Shown here piece after piece: positions 31,748 to 42,992 of a DNA stretch of 64,000 nt. Source of the stretch: Diphasiastrum complanatum (taxonomy: Eukaryota > Streptophyta > Lycopodiopsida > Lycopodiales > Lycopodiaceae); the NCBI GenBank assembly GCA_029204225.1, contig CM055113.1:12958491-13022490 (forward strand). Reading direction: 5' to 3'. The position numbers were made by a program, and so were the translations under genes. Below the pieces are notes generated by a model that saw nothing but the letters and a program-made list of their open reading frames with translations, was not told the DNA's origin and ran no database searches. Position 1 is the stretch's first letter; every line of letters begins with the position of its first letter.

Positions 31748-34700
31748 AGATCAAGCACAATGGATAGTCTCAAGGCTGAAAAAATACTACTCAACTTTTA
31801 AGTCTCACATTATTTAGAAAAGAAGAAGAAAAAAATAAATCAAAGGAAATAGCGGTGGCCGAAAGCAACTCATAGAAAGAGAATGTGAGACTAGTCGTTG
31901 GAAAAGTACTCTTCCGGTCATTGGAAGCTCAAACGCGTGAGCATTTGATGTAAGTCGTAAATGTGGCATCTATAGATGCTTGAAGGATCGGTCTAATTGA
32001 GATCTCAAATGAGATACACGTGATAGAAATTGGACAGCGGGAGCCGATTCAGATAGCATACTCGTAAGGTATGATCGACAACCTATGGTGGGAGGAAGAC
32101 CGAGGAGGAGACTTTGGGAAGGGTTAGAACTTAGGATGTGTGCCACTGACTAGTCACTGGGTCCCCAGGGGGCTGACCACCTCCCTTTCTATTTCTGACC
32201 TTTCAACGCGCTTGACCTCTCATGTCACATGCCTAGAGGCTAGGCTCGCTTGGTCCCATGCTTTTGGCACTTATCCGATACAATGTGCGGTGCCTTACCT
32301 CTCAAAATGAATGGTGCAAGTGAAAGCTATCAACCATTTCTTAAAATTGCCTTTCATTTGAATTGCAGGCCGAAAATTTGCCTTTCCTCCTAAAGCTTCA
32401 TAATGCCAACAGTCACAACCCGCCCACCTTTCACTTCACTTCCAACAAGTGTATCATTTTTATTTTTAAATTCAATCGCAGCGGGGTGTATGCATAGAGT
32501 TGTTGACCGCAACTTGTATATATGCTTGTATAAAACCTACCATTAGTTGTTTAACACATTGCAAAAAAAAAAAAAAAACTTCCAAATGCTGAAAAGGTTA
32601 GATTCCCACTCTAATTTGGAATATCATTTTCCATATAGTGAGCATTGGTGAGTTGCCCATTCAACATCCCACGCCAAGTGAGATATCTCACTTTAAGAGT
32701 GAGATTTTTACTTGTGAGAGAGTTCTGAGCCAAGAGAGTAGAACTTTGTACATTAACACTGGCCGTTGGATGGCCTATACGCATCTCAAACCAAGGTGTG
32801 AGAGAGGGCCCACATCCATCCAAGATTGGAGATATACGAATCGATGGACGAGTGTGGGGCCTTGCATGTATCCTCCATCACGATTGGAAATACATTATTC
32901 CCTCAAATTTCAACACCTACTTGGAACACGGACTTTTGGATAGGCCACACTACCAAGTGCCCATGCCCTCCTCTTGGGTCTCACATAGTTTTTCTTTCTC
33001 CAACCTTGAAGATTCTTTGAGTTTTAAATAACTTTGATATAAGTTTTTGTTATAATTTTATTTAAGCTTTAAATGAAGATGATTGAAAAAAATTAATCAT
33101 TTAATTTAAAAACCATTAGTTCATATGCTTGTTTTTTTACTTAGAGATTCACAACTCTACTTAGACCATGCAAAGATTTAGATAGGGCACTTGGACTTTT
33201 CAAAGATATATTACATGGATTTTCTCATATAAGTTAGAAGGTGTGACTAAATCAAAGGCCATGCTATATTTCAAGCTCTACAAGTTATTGTGTGAGAAAA
33301 ATCTTTCTTGACATTAAGCAAAGGAAGACCCAAGGACTCGCGCCTTACTCCAAGGTCGGGCCTTCCCTCGGTGAGTAAGTCCACATGAACATTCTAATAG
33401 AATGTTTGATTGAATCAACATGCCTTGGTCGTAGGACTTGAGCATTGGTTGAAACGGAGCCTACACAAAATGGAAGGGACTTAGATCAAATGATGCACTA
33501 TGTTTTGATTCATTCCCCTTTTCCTTGCCCTTCATGACCTTTTCTCCTTCTATTTGAAGAGTATCATTTTTTGCTTTTGGCGAACTCAAGGGGAGACTGA
33601 CTTTCATGCCAAAATTCAAAAAGAAAATTGGGTTAGATGAAAGTCATATACATTGTTTGTGGTGGAGGCTTTTACTCCACAATGAGGAGTTTGCACTCTT
33701 TAGAAACAATTTGCAAGAAAAGATGATTGTGTATAGAATTTGCAAGTAAATGGATAATGTTGTGCTAATGACAGTTGCCACATGAAGAAAAATATGAAAG
33801 AGATTACATTTTGATTCTTGTACTTGAGAAATAGAAGAAAATTTCTTGTTTCTCCCATCTTTGGTGCAAGGTTCCACAAGATAGAGCACTATGGGATGGA
33901 ACTAGATGCTTGGTTGTCACAATTGCCTCCATGTAGTCCTAGAGTTTCATCACGTGCAACTACCTCCATGGCTGGACTTTTATCTCAGGAGACTACTTAT
34001 AGGCCTAGACGTTTATTCTTGCACCGTGAGAGTCCAATTTATGCAAGAATAATATGCATTGTGATAGCTATGCTTTTGAGGAATGGACATGTCTCTTAAG
34101 ACCACTTCAAGATGGCATTTAGCTCCATCCAATCATGTTCCACGTCACATGATTGGTAGTGCTATGTAAAAAATTGACAACATTTTGAAAATGAAAGCCC
34201 ATGTTAAATGTCATCAAAAGGCAAAAATAGAAACTTCTATTTGAAGGGCGGTGATAATCTTGAGAGTTGACACTCCGGGAAATTTTTGTTAAGTCCTTTT
34301 CATGAAAAACTTGAAAAATATGAACTAGGCATAAGATGTGTTGTTGTGGGCAAAAATAAGCTATTATATTATTTGTAGTAATAATCTCAAAAAAGTCAAT
34401 TGTTTTTTCCTAGATAAGTAAATTTGTTTTCCTATTTTAATATATCTATTTCAAATTAACTAATTGAAAATATGTGAATGTTTTTCGTGCAAGATAGAGA
34501 AATACATTTGCAAAGGCAAAATAAAATGAAGCTCCATGTGACACTTGTTAACTTTACCAAAGATATCGTGTCTCAATTGCATATATGATTGTTAGTGTAA
34601 ATACAATAAAAAATGAAAATTGCACGAGGTCAACTAGGGAAGTTGGCGTATCACAAATTATTTTCACCTAAGAAGTCTCGTCAAAATTGCGTGAATGATT

Positions 34701-34751
34701 TCTAGTATTAATATAATATAAAAGAAGATATTTGGGGGCAATGTCAAACAT
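31748..34751. other. No gene recognised
   Basis: Three kilobases of mixed sequence. A poly-A run occurs at 32563-32578. Short open frames at 32.6-33.0 kb overlap in several frames on both strands and carry no known motif. Confidence 0.45.
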
Positions 34752-34871
34752 GAAGTTTTAAAATTGAGGAAAAGGGCAGTGTTATGTCCCATTTCAAGCC
34801 AATCGATAGTAGAAGTTTTAAAATTGAGGAAAAGGGAAGTGTTATGTCCCGTTTCAAGCCAATCGATAGTA
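34752..34871. repeat. 60-bp tandem duplication
   Basis: Two adjacent copies of 60 bp (34752-34811, 34812-34871), starting GAAGTTTTAAAATTGAGG and ending CAATCGATAGTA, with two mismatches. The minus strand is open through both and repeats DWLE(M/T)GHNT(A/S)LFLNFKTS. Confidence 0.92.
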
Positions 34872-36213
34872 GTGGTGGCCCTGCAAGATTCTACTTTAGC
34901 AACGGTGTGTCCTCTTTTAGGCCCCAAGCTTCATATTATTTTGTGAGGCACCACTTGGGGAGGCCATGTACTCTATTATAAATTTGAAGTATCACAACAT
35001 TTACACTATATCTTTTCAATGTTAACGAGGCTGTTTTTTTTTTTTGCAAAACTTTAAGATTATATTTTCACAGATGTACAATCTTATCCAACTTTCCTAT
35101 CACCTAGTCTCGCTCTTGCATATGAGGCTCTGTTATGAAGGAATCCCTCTATGAGATTGTCAATAAATATACAATTATGATCATTATTATACAACAAAAT
35201 TCATTTTATTGAAAGAATGTCCAAACTAGTTACAAGCCTATCAAAGATGCACCCTATTTTCTTATTGGCACGTCCCCGTCTGGCCACCACCTACTTAAAT
35301 CCCCGATGCGTGTCCCCAGGTGCTCCGCTGGTGCTACCCTTCGCTTTGCCCGCCCTGCCCACCTTGTACGTGGCCTCCTCCTTGCTTGCTTGCCATGTGG
35401 CATGGGTCAGTTTATCCCATAATTCTCTGGAAGAAGTCAATGTGCTTGTATATATATTGAAAATGCATACTCCATAGCATGTATGCATGAGCGTCGCGAC
35501 TGCTCATCATGCTTGGAAAAAATGCGATGCCCGTCAAATAAGGATTCCCGGGAGTCACGAGGAATTGTTGCCCACCAAAAAAGGTGGTCCCGGGACCTCG
35601 CAGGACCACCCCACCAGGTGCTCCCGTCAAAAAGGTCGTCTTGGGCACACGTCCAGGCACTCGTGAGGAAGCAACGCATGCTGAAAAAGTGGTCTCCGGC
35701 CCAAGCGGATCCTGGAACCACGTGACCGGGAAAATTCTTCTTCCTTGCTGAGTCACTGAGTCACATGTCAATCGCTTAGTGGGTCGGGGCCAAAGATGTC
35801 GCGGTGCCAATAAGCTAATACCAAGATGCACCTGCACTCCTTATCATTCCTGAAGATTTAGCACTTCTGTCCTTTTGTTGGACTTGGGAGTTGAATGTTT
35901 GTGTGGGTATGGCCCACATTTGAGGGCAGGGTTGACTGAAGCAGCCGCTATTTTGTGACTTTCTAGAAGTTCACAGCTATGAAAAGACCCTGCACTCAGA
36001 GAAAGAGCTGCAGCTGATCAGTGCTCATTGCTCAGGACACCCAAACAGCTTTAGTAAGAAGAGCTCATCAGCTTGCATGAAACCATTAGCTCATTTTGCA
36101 AACAGAATTACTGATTTCTAGGTGGGTTTCCTATGTGGGTTATGATCAAGAGCTGATGCTTTTGCAGTATTGGGTGAGCAATTCAGCTTTCAGAAGAGAA
36201 TTGGAGCTTAACC
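34872..36213. other. Upstream region of the 36.2-kb gene, with a GC-rich block
   Basis: 35270-35760 is clearly richer in GC than its surroundings. It has diverged repeats built on words like AAAAAGGTGGTCCCGGGACC near 35575, with partly similar words at 35535, 35630 and 35685. A TATATATATTG sequence occurs near 35450. For the gene at 36214 a weak TATA-like word (CTATGAAAAGA) is near 35976, followed by a purine-rich leader. No certain promoter can be assigned. Confidence 0.35.
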
Positions 36214-36895
36214 ATGGCAAGGTGGGCAGGCATGGTGGCTATGACAGGAGGGACTGCAGGAGCTGGCTTGCTTTTGACTGTGGTCGGCTTCTGTGCTGTT
36301 CTCATGGTAGTGGGCATGTGTGCCAACCACCGCAGATCCAAAGGAAGCTCATGCAAGGTCCTGAATAGGGATTCTGACATGGATGATGTCTCACAGCGCT
36401 CACCTTGTTCCAAGAGCTCGGAAGACGAAAGATCACCCAAGAGTCACTCAAGCGGAGATGGAAGCAGCAAGAAGCTTTTGTCATTCTTCAAAAGGAGATT
36501 CGAGCAGGTTGATGAGATGGACTTGGCTGCTTATGCAGAGGCCTACAAGATGCAGGAAGAAGCCAATTGGGCTGCTTCTAGTGCAGTCTGGCAGCGCGCA
36601 ATTATACTGGGTGAGAAATGCGAGCCACCTGCATTCTCCGGGCTTATCCTTTATGATGAATTTGGCAATAGAATCACAGAGTTTCCAGCAAAGTCACCCA
36701 GGCCTGGGTTATCCCTTCCAAGAACTTTTGAGGTGATACACAAAAGCCTTTCAAATGTAGATTTTACTGCTCTTTTACTTCTACAGATCTTCCACAGTCA
36801 TCAATATCTAAATCCTAATTTGCTTTCTTGTATCTCCCTCTGGAAATCTCTGACAGGATGGTCCTTTGTGCAGGTATGCTGATATACTCAAGTAA
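36214..36895 (+). CDS. Plant single-pass membrane protein, about 185 residues (one predicted intron)
   Basis: The ATG has a good context (ACCATGGCA). After a short N-terminus comes one membrane helix (residues about 13-37, LLLTVVGFCAVLMVV), then a basic, Ser-rich cytosolic stretch and a conserved-looking C-terminal part: YKMQEEANWAASSAVWQRAI, LGEKCEPPAFSGLILYDEFG and SPRPGLSLPRTFE. I recall short plant proteins with W-Q-x-x-I-x-x-G-x-K-C-x-x-P-x-F-S-G-x-I-x-Y-D, but cannot name the family. The raw frame runs to 36882, yet splicing GAG|GTGATA at 36732/36733 to CTGACAG|GATGG at 36856/36857 removes a pyrimidine-rich 124-bp intron. This gives the tail DGPLCRYADILK and a stop at 36893-36895. I prefer the spliced form (exons 36214-36732 and 36857-36895) because the unspliced tail is hydrophobic and intron-like. 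Function unknown. Confidence 0.68.
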
Positions 36896-39800
36896 AAACT
36901 GCTTCATAAATAGAAGGATCTTACGTGGATATATCCCTCAAACTTTTCTTATTAAATCTGGTCTTTAGCATAGAGTTTGAAATACGCCATCCTTAAAGTC
37001 TAACCAATCGGAACAAAACTATCTTCTTTTCCTGTACGTGTAGTAGAGATCTCCCGAAGCTGTCGTACATGCTCTCGCGGAGTGAAGAAATAAAGTGAAG
37101 ATTTCAAGTCTTTCAGTTGGAACTTGGAGCATGTTTTTCCAAGTCAACGTGTTCTGAGTAGAGATGTATAAATAGTTAGCTAACTCAAAAAAGTAGAATG
37201 TATCTGCGTTCACTGGAGAAAAGCTTAAATTTCTGTTTAGCACTTTTTCTAGAAATACTGTCTCATTTTTGAGGATGGTTTAGTTCATAAGCTATTCAAA
37301 CTTGCTTGATCTGGCACATTTGCAGTAGGGATGCAGAAGGAAGATTTGCATATCAGTAAACTTGTTTCAGTGTTCAATGAGTGTTTCAATAACAAATTTA
37401 TCTTGAGTGAAAACTGGTGGCTTTCCTCCCTCCCTGGACAGAAAAGACCCATCTAACTTCCTGCCTATCTCAACTTAACTTTCTGCATTTTCCTCTACCT
37501 TCACTGATACTTAATTGCTGTAAAAATTCTGAACTGATTGCTGCATAACTAGTCCTCTAGATGAGGATGATGCACTTTTATAGACCTGATCCACCAGCCT
37601 AGTAAAATAAAGACATGAATAGACTGACATGATGAATGTCAGCAAGCAACAGAACATGCCACTGCATTTGAAAGTTAGCAAGCTCAGTAGATCCATAATT
37701 TGGGAATACATGATTTTGAAAGGTTCCAAGGGGAAAATTCAAGTTCCTCAACAGAATAGACTTAAATTGACTTATAAAACTTTCAGGCGTATATTGTGAT
37801 AATATTAACACTTGCAGAGCAACTTCTCTCAGCAATGAAAGGATGGGTGCTGGTTATGTGTGCATGATGTTTTAGTTGCCAAGGGTTCTCAAATGACAGG
37901 TTCAACAAAAGGACTGGGTCTTGTGGCATGTCTCTCCTTTAAAATAGCCCTTGGATAAGAAAAGCTAGTGAAGGCTTTTTTGCACATGAATTAGTCAAAT
38001 AGAAGTTTAGCTATATAATTTAAGTCTTTGGTAGTGAGAGAGATGTGGTTGAATGACTTTATGGGTCAACAACAAGAAAGGCGTAGAGTTTGTGTCAACA
38101 AGACTTCATATTGCATAGAGAACACAATCAAATTATTTTAATTCATTTCTTTTTGTTGCAACAACGAAGACATATTGTAACATTGTAATTTGTGTCTATT
38201 GCTATCATAAGAAGAAGATGGACGTGATGCCCTTTAAATGGATTCGGCCATGGGCACAATGCCCTTTACACAAAAACACTCGCAAGCTCTAAAAAAACTG
38301 CCCTCTAGTCTTTACACACAAAGAATTTGAGCTTTTTAGAGGAAGGAAAACAAGAAAACAATTATGCCATTATATGCCATAAAAAAAAATAAGATAAAAA
38401 GATTTAGTCAAGTTTTGATTGTTAGAATAAATTGTGGTAGAAAGATTCTATGGTTTTAACAATCCAAGGTGTTTGAAAACCCATGAAGTTCTCCTTGACA
38501 CCATCTAGGCTATGTGAAAATTGCATCAAAAGAATTTCTACGACATTTCTTTTTGTTCTTTAACAAAGGTGATAGGTATCTCAAGCCATTTTTATCCCCT
38601 CTACATTTAGTAAAATGAGTTTTATGCAATAGAGAATATTTTTATCTTTTCATCTTGAGTAACTTTGGTTGAATACAAGCTTGTTGTTGTGTGTTGAAGA
38701 ATTGGAATTTGCTTCTCCAGCATGCTATAAAAGTCCATGACTAGCTTGTGGCAGAGTATGCAAAGGGATACACTATTGAGGCTTTCAACAATCTCATACA
38801 TGATTTGAGGAAGATCTATTAGCAGCTTAGGAGGTTATCATTCATGTAAGGAAGATCAAGAAGGAATAGGAAGTAGGAGCAGTGCATGCATGCAAGCTAA
38901 ATATAGGATATCAATTGGAGGAATAACAACCATGACTAGAAGATTTTCATGATAACGGTGAAGGCCCATAACTATATCAACAACCATAACTTGTTTCTTG
39001 GAGCTATTCTTTGTGTATGTGGTGGTAAAGAGCAAAGATTAATCATAGTTCAATCGACCAAAGTTTTTTACTTGAGCTATGTTTAGTTTTTAGCTTTTTC
39101 TTTTTTTGTATTTTTCGGCACAAGTGTTCAAGTCCATTGAGTTTTTCATACATGAGATTGTCTTCAACTAGTTCACTATATATTTGTAAATGACACCAAC
39201 ATTGCTAAGACATGTTCCTCTTGTTGGACATCCCTCTATTCTAACTAGAGCATTGGGAGGTAACCCTTAAGCACCAATCCTTCATCCTTGACATCCACAT
39301 TTCCTTGGCCCTTTTTGGAAGTGTACCTTGCTCTATGAAAAGTTTTCAAGGTCCTCAAGAAATAAGCTTCGTCACAACCAAGTGGGCATTGAAAGCTTAA
39401 GCCTTTGAACTTTGGTGGCACTTCCCGCTTGACACAAGTTTTTTGAACAACTACTTTATCAATCACTGAGAAGCCAATCCATTGACATAACTAGTTACTT
39501 GGCCATAAGTAGTTAGTTGCCAGGATGAGAAAACTCATAGGTAGTTCTTTGACTAAGCAACAAAACTTCGTTAAAGCATGTTCCAAAATCAACTGGTTCT
39601 CTTCTGCGCTTTCCAGTTCCTCCAGATCTTTTTTTTGAGTGTTGAGAGAGGAAAATGTGTTGGCCTTTTTTATTTTTGGCAACAAGAGGTGAGGTAGGTT
39701 TCCTTGGTTATGCCTCCATTGATCAACCACATCTTTATCTCGCTTTTGCCTTCATTAATCAACCACACCTTTCCTTAAGACCATCACATGACTTCCCTTC

Positions 39801-39960
39801 GTAACTAGTTGATTTTTAAACATGAGTTTTTCCTTAGTGCTAGACTTTTCCATGGTCTTTTAGTTCTCACACAGGTATGCCATCATTGGTGGCAAGCATT
39901 AAAAGGGTGATTATGATATACTAGGTAAATCAATTCAATCAGTTAACAAGATGAATTAGG
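36896..39960. other. No gene recognised
   Basis: Starts with the 3' region of the preceding gene. The rest carries no motif or element boundary I could support. Short minus-strand frames at 39245-39730 have no recognisable domain. Confidence 0.45.
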
Positions 39961-40149
39961 TGTTGGATTATTCTGTTTCCTACTAAATGACTAATCGGTT
40001 TTTAATCTTCATCCAATTGTTTATCTAGTTCTGCGGATTTCCCCGTATCTTTATACATTCTGTAGAATTACAAGTGTTTTTACACAGCCTACAGAAATAC
40101 ACGGAGTTGACAATATTGTCACATTTTCTCTCTCTACAAACTCGATAGT

Positions 40150-40410
40150 GTCACCTGTCAGAAATTGCGTGTAAAAATGCAGTGTCACCCTTTTTGCATT
40201 TTTCGCTTGTCAAGAATTACATGTAAAAAATGCAATGTCATCTTTTTTGCATTTTTCACCTATCAGGAATTACGTGCAAAAAAGCAGTGTCGCCTTTTTC
40301 GCATTTTTCGCCTGTCAGGAATTACGTGCAAAAATGCAATGTCAACTTTTTCGCATTTTTCGCCTGTCAGAAAACATGAGTAAAAATGCAATGTCGCATT
40401 TTTCGCCTGT
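40150..40410. repeat. 52-bp minisatellite in the Copia-D 5' LTR
   Basis: Four to five tandem copies, period 52-53 bp (the word ATTAC recurs at 40216, 40269 and 40321). The unit holds TTTTTCGCATTTTTCGCCTG, TCAGGAATTACGTGC and AAAATGCAATG. The same array occurs in the 3' LTR at about 43395-43645, so it belongs to the LTR (U3) and is not a chance satellite. Confidence 0.85.
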
Positions 40411-40566
40411 GGCAGTTTACGTTCATTTCTGTAGAATGACAGTTTACGTCCATTTAAGCAGACAGACTGTTTATGGCCAATTGTCACCGCTTATCAACAA
40501 GCAACTTCTGAGAAGAACTGGATGAATGCCAGCGGACCCCAGCCAACTGGCAATCGCATTACTTAG

Positions 40567-40573
40567 TATAAAT
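40567..40573 (+). promoter_or_regulatory. TATA box of the Copia-D 5' LTR
   Basis: TATAAAT, about 90 bp after CCAAT; the equivalent in the 3' LTR is TATAAAT at 43820-43826. Confidence 0.55.
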
Positions 40574-40757
40574 CGGTTGTTCATACATCTCATTATCAAC
40601 GTTATTGTGAATTGTGAAGGAGTTGAGTGTTATTACACGGCGCTTCATGCGCTCTCATCAAGCAGATCGTTCACAATCAGAAAGTATTGTTGCTAGCTCT
40701 CTATCAAGCTTTCAAGCTTGAACTCCCTTGAGCATTCTAGCTCCATCTTTTAGGAAT

Positions 40758-41241
40758 TTATTTTAGAGTTGCTATTGCGCTACTGCTTATCAGCAGAGTG
40801 GCTTATTTCAGACTTATTATCATTTACTCAGAGACAAATTTAGAGTGCACAGTCTCTATCCGCTATTTTCTTGCACTCGTTAGCATCTGCTCTTGTTTTT
40901 CTGAATCAATACTATTTTCTTATTGCGTTCAGTTTGTATCAGAATGCATGCATCTTTGTATTTCTTTCGTAACTGGTAGAAATTGTCTGAGAATTCAATA
41001 TAGCCACGTCCTAAAGTACTTCTGCTGGTGTCACGATATCTGATCAAATATTTGTACCTCATGGTACTTGGTTGATCTTCTTGGTCCTTTGTGGAGCACG
41101 AATGATTTTGTGTCGCGAAACAATTTCACGTCGTGTGTCGCAAAATTGTTTACGAACATTTTTGCTTCGTGTGTCTTCTATGTCAAAATCAAGGTGGAAA
41201 GCTAGCAAAGCTTTGGCAATTGAAACATTTTATTTCTTTAG
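40758..41241 (+). other. Copia-D leader region
   Basis: Lies between the LTR and the nested TRIM-like array. One frame at 41169-41220 reads WKASKALAI, which could be a decayed gag piece aligned with DGKAFALII on the other side of the array. No ATG-bounded gag start and no primer site were found. Confidence 0.35.
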
Positions 41242-41558
41242 TGTCTTGAAATGGCAAAGTGGTGCCATAGCCCACGCTCGAAGAAATCCCATAAGTAGAA
41301 GTGGGACTTTGTTCAAAGTGGATATAAGTGGTAAATGTCTAAGTGTTTAATGTCATCTGGTACCAGCCCCTTTGCGGGCAAGGGGAAGGGCGGCTAGGCG
41401 TCCGAGGACGGGATCCCAGAATGCGGCTCACAGAAGGGGCAAAAGGCTCCATGATTTTGGTGCAACCTCTGAAGCAGAAAGGTTAAGTTGCATCATGGTG
41501 CAACCTCTAAACCAAAAAGATTAAGTTGTATCCGTTGAAGGCCCACCGAATTCCAACA
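41242..41558 (+). repeat. TRIM-like LTR A
   Basis: 317 bp. Its 5' end is decayed (TGTCTTGAAATGG instead of TGTTGGAATGG). It lacks about 13 bp present in B and C (GAGCACTTGGATT near 41746 in B). It ends TTCCAACA, followed by the full primer site TGGTATCAGAGC. Confidence 0.9.
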
Positions 41559-41605
41559 TGGTATCAGAGCAGGCGACGTGACCTGTGCCCCACTTTGAGG
41601 GGGAG
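41559..41605 (+). other. TRIM-like internal domain 1 (47 bp)
   Basis: Primer site 41559-41570 (TGGTATCAGAGC, complementary to initiator tRNA-Met), a 23-bp spacer, and the purine tract TTTGAGGGGGAG at 41594-41605. Confidence 0.9.
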
Positions 41606-41934
41606 TGTTGGAATGGCAAAGTGGTGCCACAGCCCATGCTCAAAGAAATCCCATAAGTAGAAGTGGGACTTTGTTCAAAGTGGATATAAGTGGTAAATGT
41701 CTAAGTGTTTAATGTCCCCTGGTACCAGCCCCTTTGCGGGCAAGGGGGAGCACTTGGATTCATGGGCGGCTAGGCGTCCGGGGACGGGATCCCGGAACGG
41801 GGCTCAAGGAAGGGGCAAAAGACTCCATGATTTTGGTGCAACCTCTGAACCAAAAAGGTTAAGTTGCATCACAGTGCAACCTCTAAACCAGAAATGTTAA
41901 GTTGTATCTGTTGAAGGCCCACCGAATTCCAACA
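41606..41934 (+). repeat. TRIM-like LTR B
   Basis: 329 bp, ends TGTTGGAA/TTCCAACA. A TATA-like ATATAAG occurs at 41684-41690. It is very similar to LTR C and carries no coding capacity. Confidence 0.92.
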
Positions 41935-41981
41935 TGGTATCAGAGTAGGCAACGTGACCTGTGCCCCACTTTGAGGGGGAG
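41935..41981 (+). other. TRIM-like internal domain 2 (47 bp)
   Basis: Same length and layout as the first; two or three base differences (primer site TGGTATCAGAGT, then AGGCAACGTG). Confidence 0.9.
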
Positions 41982-42310
41982 TGTTGGAATGGCAAAGTGG
42001 TGCCACAGCCCACACTCAAAGAAATCTCATAAGTAGACGTGGGACTTTGTTCAAAGTGGATATAAGTGGTAAATGTCTAAGTGTTTAATGCCCCCTAGTA
42101 CCAACCCCTTTGCGGGCAAGGGGGAGCACTTGGATTCGTGGGCGGCTAGGTGTTCGAGGACGAGATCCCAGAATGCGGCTCGCGGAAGGGGCAAAAGGCT
42201 CCATGATTTTGGTGCCACCTTTGAACCAGAAAGGTTAAGTTGCATCATGGTGCAACCTTTGAACTAGAAAGGCTAAGTTGTATCCATTGAAGGCCCACCG
42301 AATTCCAACA
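41982..42310 (+). repeat. TRIM-like LTR C
   Basis: 329 bp, ends TGTTGGAA/TTCCAACA, followed at once by Copia-D gag coding sequence. No 5-bp target duplication is visible between the left flank of LTR A (TTTAG) and the right flank here (GGATG). Confidence 0.92.
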
Positions 42311-42311
42311 G

Positions 42312-42890
42312 GATGGTAAAGCTTTCGCTCTTATTATCCTCAATTTATCAAATACTCAAATTGGCCACATAGCTGAAGCTAAAACTTCGAAAGAAGTTTG
42401 GGACATCCTGAGCTCACTATATGATGTGAGAGACGTAACTACCAAGTTACAGATAAAAAAGAAAATTTTCGCACTCATCAAGATGTCCAATGGTGATTCT
42501 CTTCATAATCATATTAACCAGTTTAAGAATCTCTTGCAACAGATGGCCGCTGTCATTTCAGTCATAGACGATCAAGACGCAATAATGACATTGCTTTCAA
42601 GCATGTCCTCTACATATGAGAACTGGGTGATAATCATCACAACACACTCAAATTTAACTCTTATCAAAGTTATCACTATGTTGCTGCAAGAAGATACTCG
42701 AAAAAGTCAAGACACTTCGTCTACCTCTTCATCTCATGCTCTATATATCAACAAGGGCTCAAAACGACAGAAAAAAAAAGCTCCAAGCAGTCTGCATCGA
42801 ATCAAAAACAGACTCAAAGTCAAGGACAATCATCAAATCCACATTCATCAAAGAAGAAGATGTTTAGCAACATATGACCAATCATCGTGA
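42312..42890 (+). pseudogene. Copia-D gag (UBN2 domain)
   Basis: The frame opens directly after the TRIM-like array with DGKAFALIILNLSNTQIGHI, then SKEVWDILSSLYDVRDVTTK, LLQQMAAVISVIDDQDAIMT and LLSSMSSTYENWVI, the core of a UBN2-type copia gag. It ends in a basic tail at 42890. The N-terminal half before DGKAF is missing or badly decayed on the other side of the array. Just downstream, 42905-42980 preserves protease sequence (KKYVHLGDDNTHTIKGEGTV). Then most of pol is deleted. Confidence 0.85.
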
Positions 42891-42992
42891 GATTTTCCAA
42901 TCCTATATGCCTTACACCACAAAGAAGTATGTTCATCTTGGTGACGATAATACTCACACTATCAAAGGTGAAGGTACTGTTCAACCAACCCT

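Larger units (their letters stand above)
39961..40757 (+). mobile_element. Copia-D 5' LTR (visible part)
   Basis: Starts TGTTGGATTATTC and matches the 3' LTR (43200-44017) to about 40757, after which the two differ. It contains a 52-bp minisatellite, a CCAAT box (GGCCAATTGTC near 40474) and a TATA box at 40567. The U5 end and primer site cannot be placed, so this LTR is either longer than the 3' copy or rearranged at its right end. Confidence 0.75.
41242..42310 (+). mobile_element. TRIM-like miniature LTR element, tandem array of three LTRs
   Basis: Three LTRs in the same orientation (41242-41558, 41606-41934, 41982-42310) are separated by two identical-length internal domains of 47 bp. Each internal domain consists of a primer site (TGGTATCAGAGC or TGGTATCAGAGT), 23 bp and a purine tract (TTTGAGGGGGAG), and encodes nothing. 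LTR ends are TGTTGGAA...TTCCAACA. This is the layout of terminal-repeat retrotransposons in miniature, which depend on proteins of other elements, but with an unusually short internal part. The array sits inside the gag region of Copia-D. A three-LTR chain can arise by recombination between LTRs of two copies. Confidence 0.9.

Noticed and set aside
35412-35837. 141-codon minus-strand frame in the GC-rich block
   Set aside because: GC-rich DNA has few stops, and two other frames are open over the same place. No domain was recognised.
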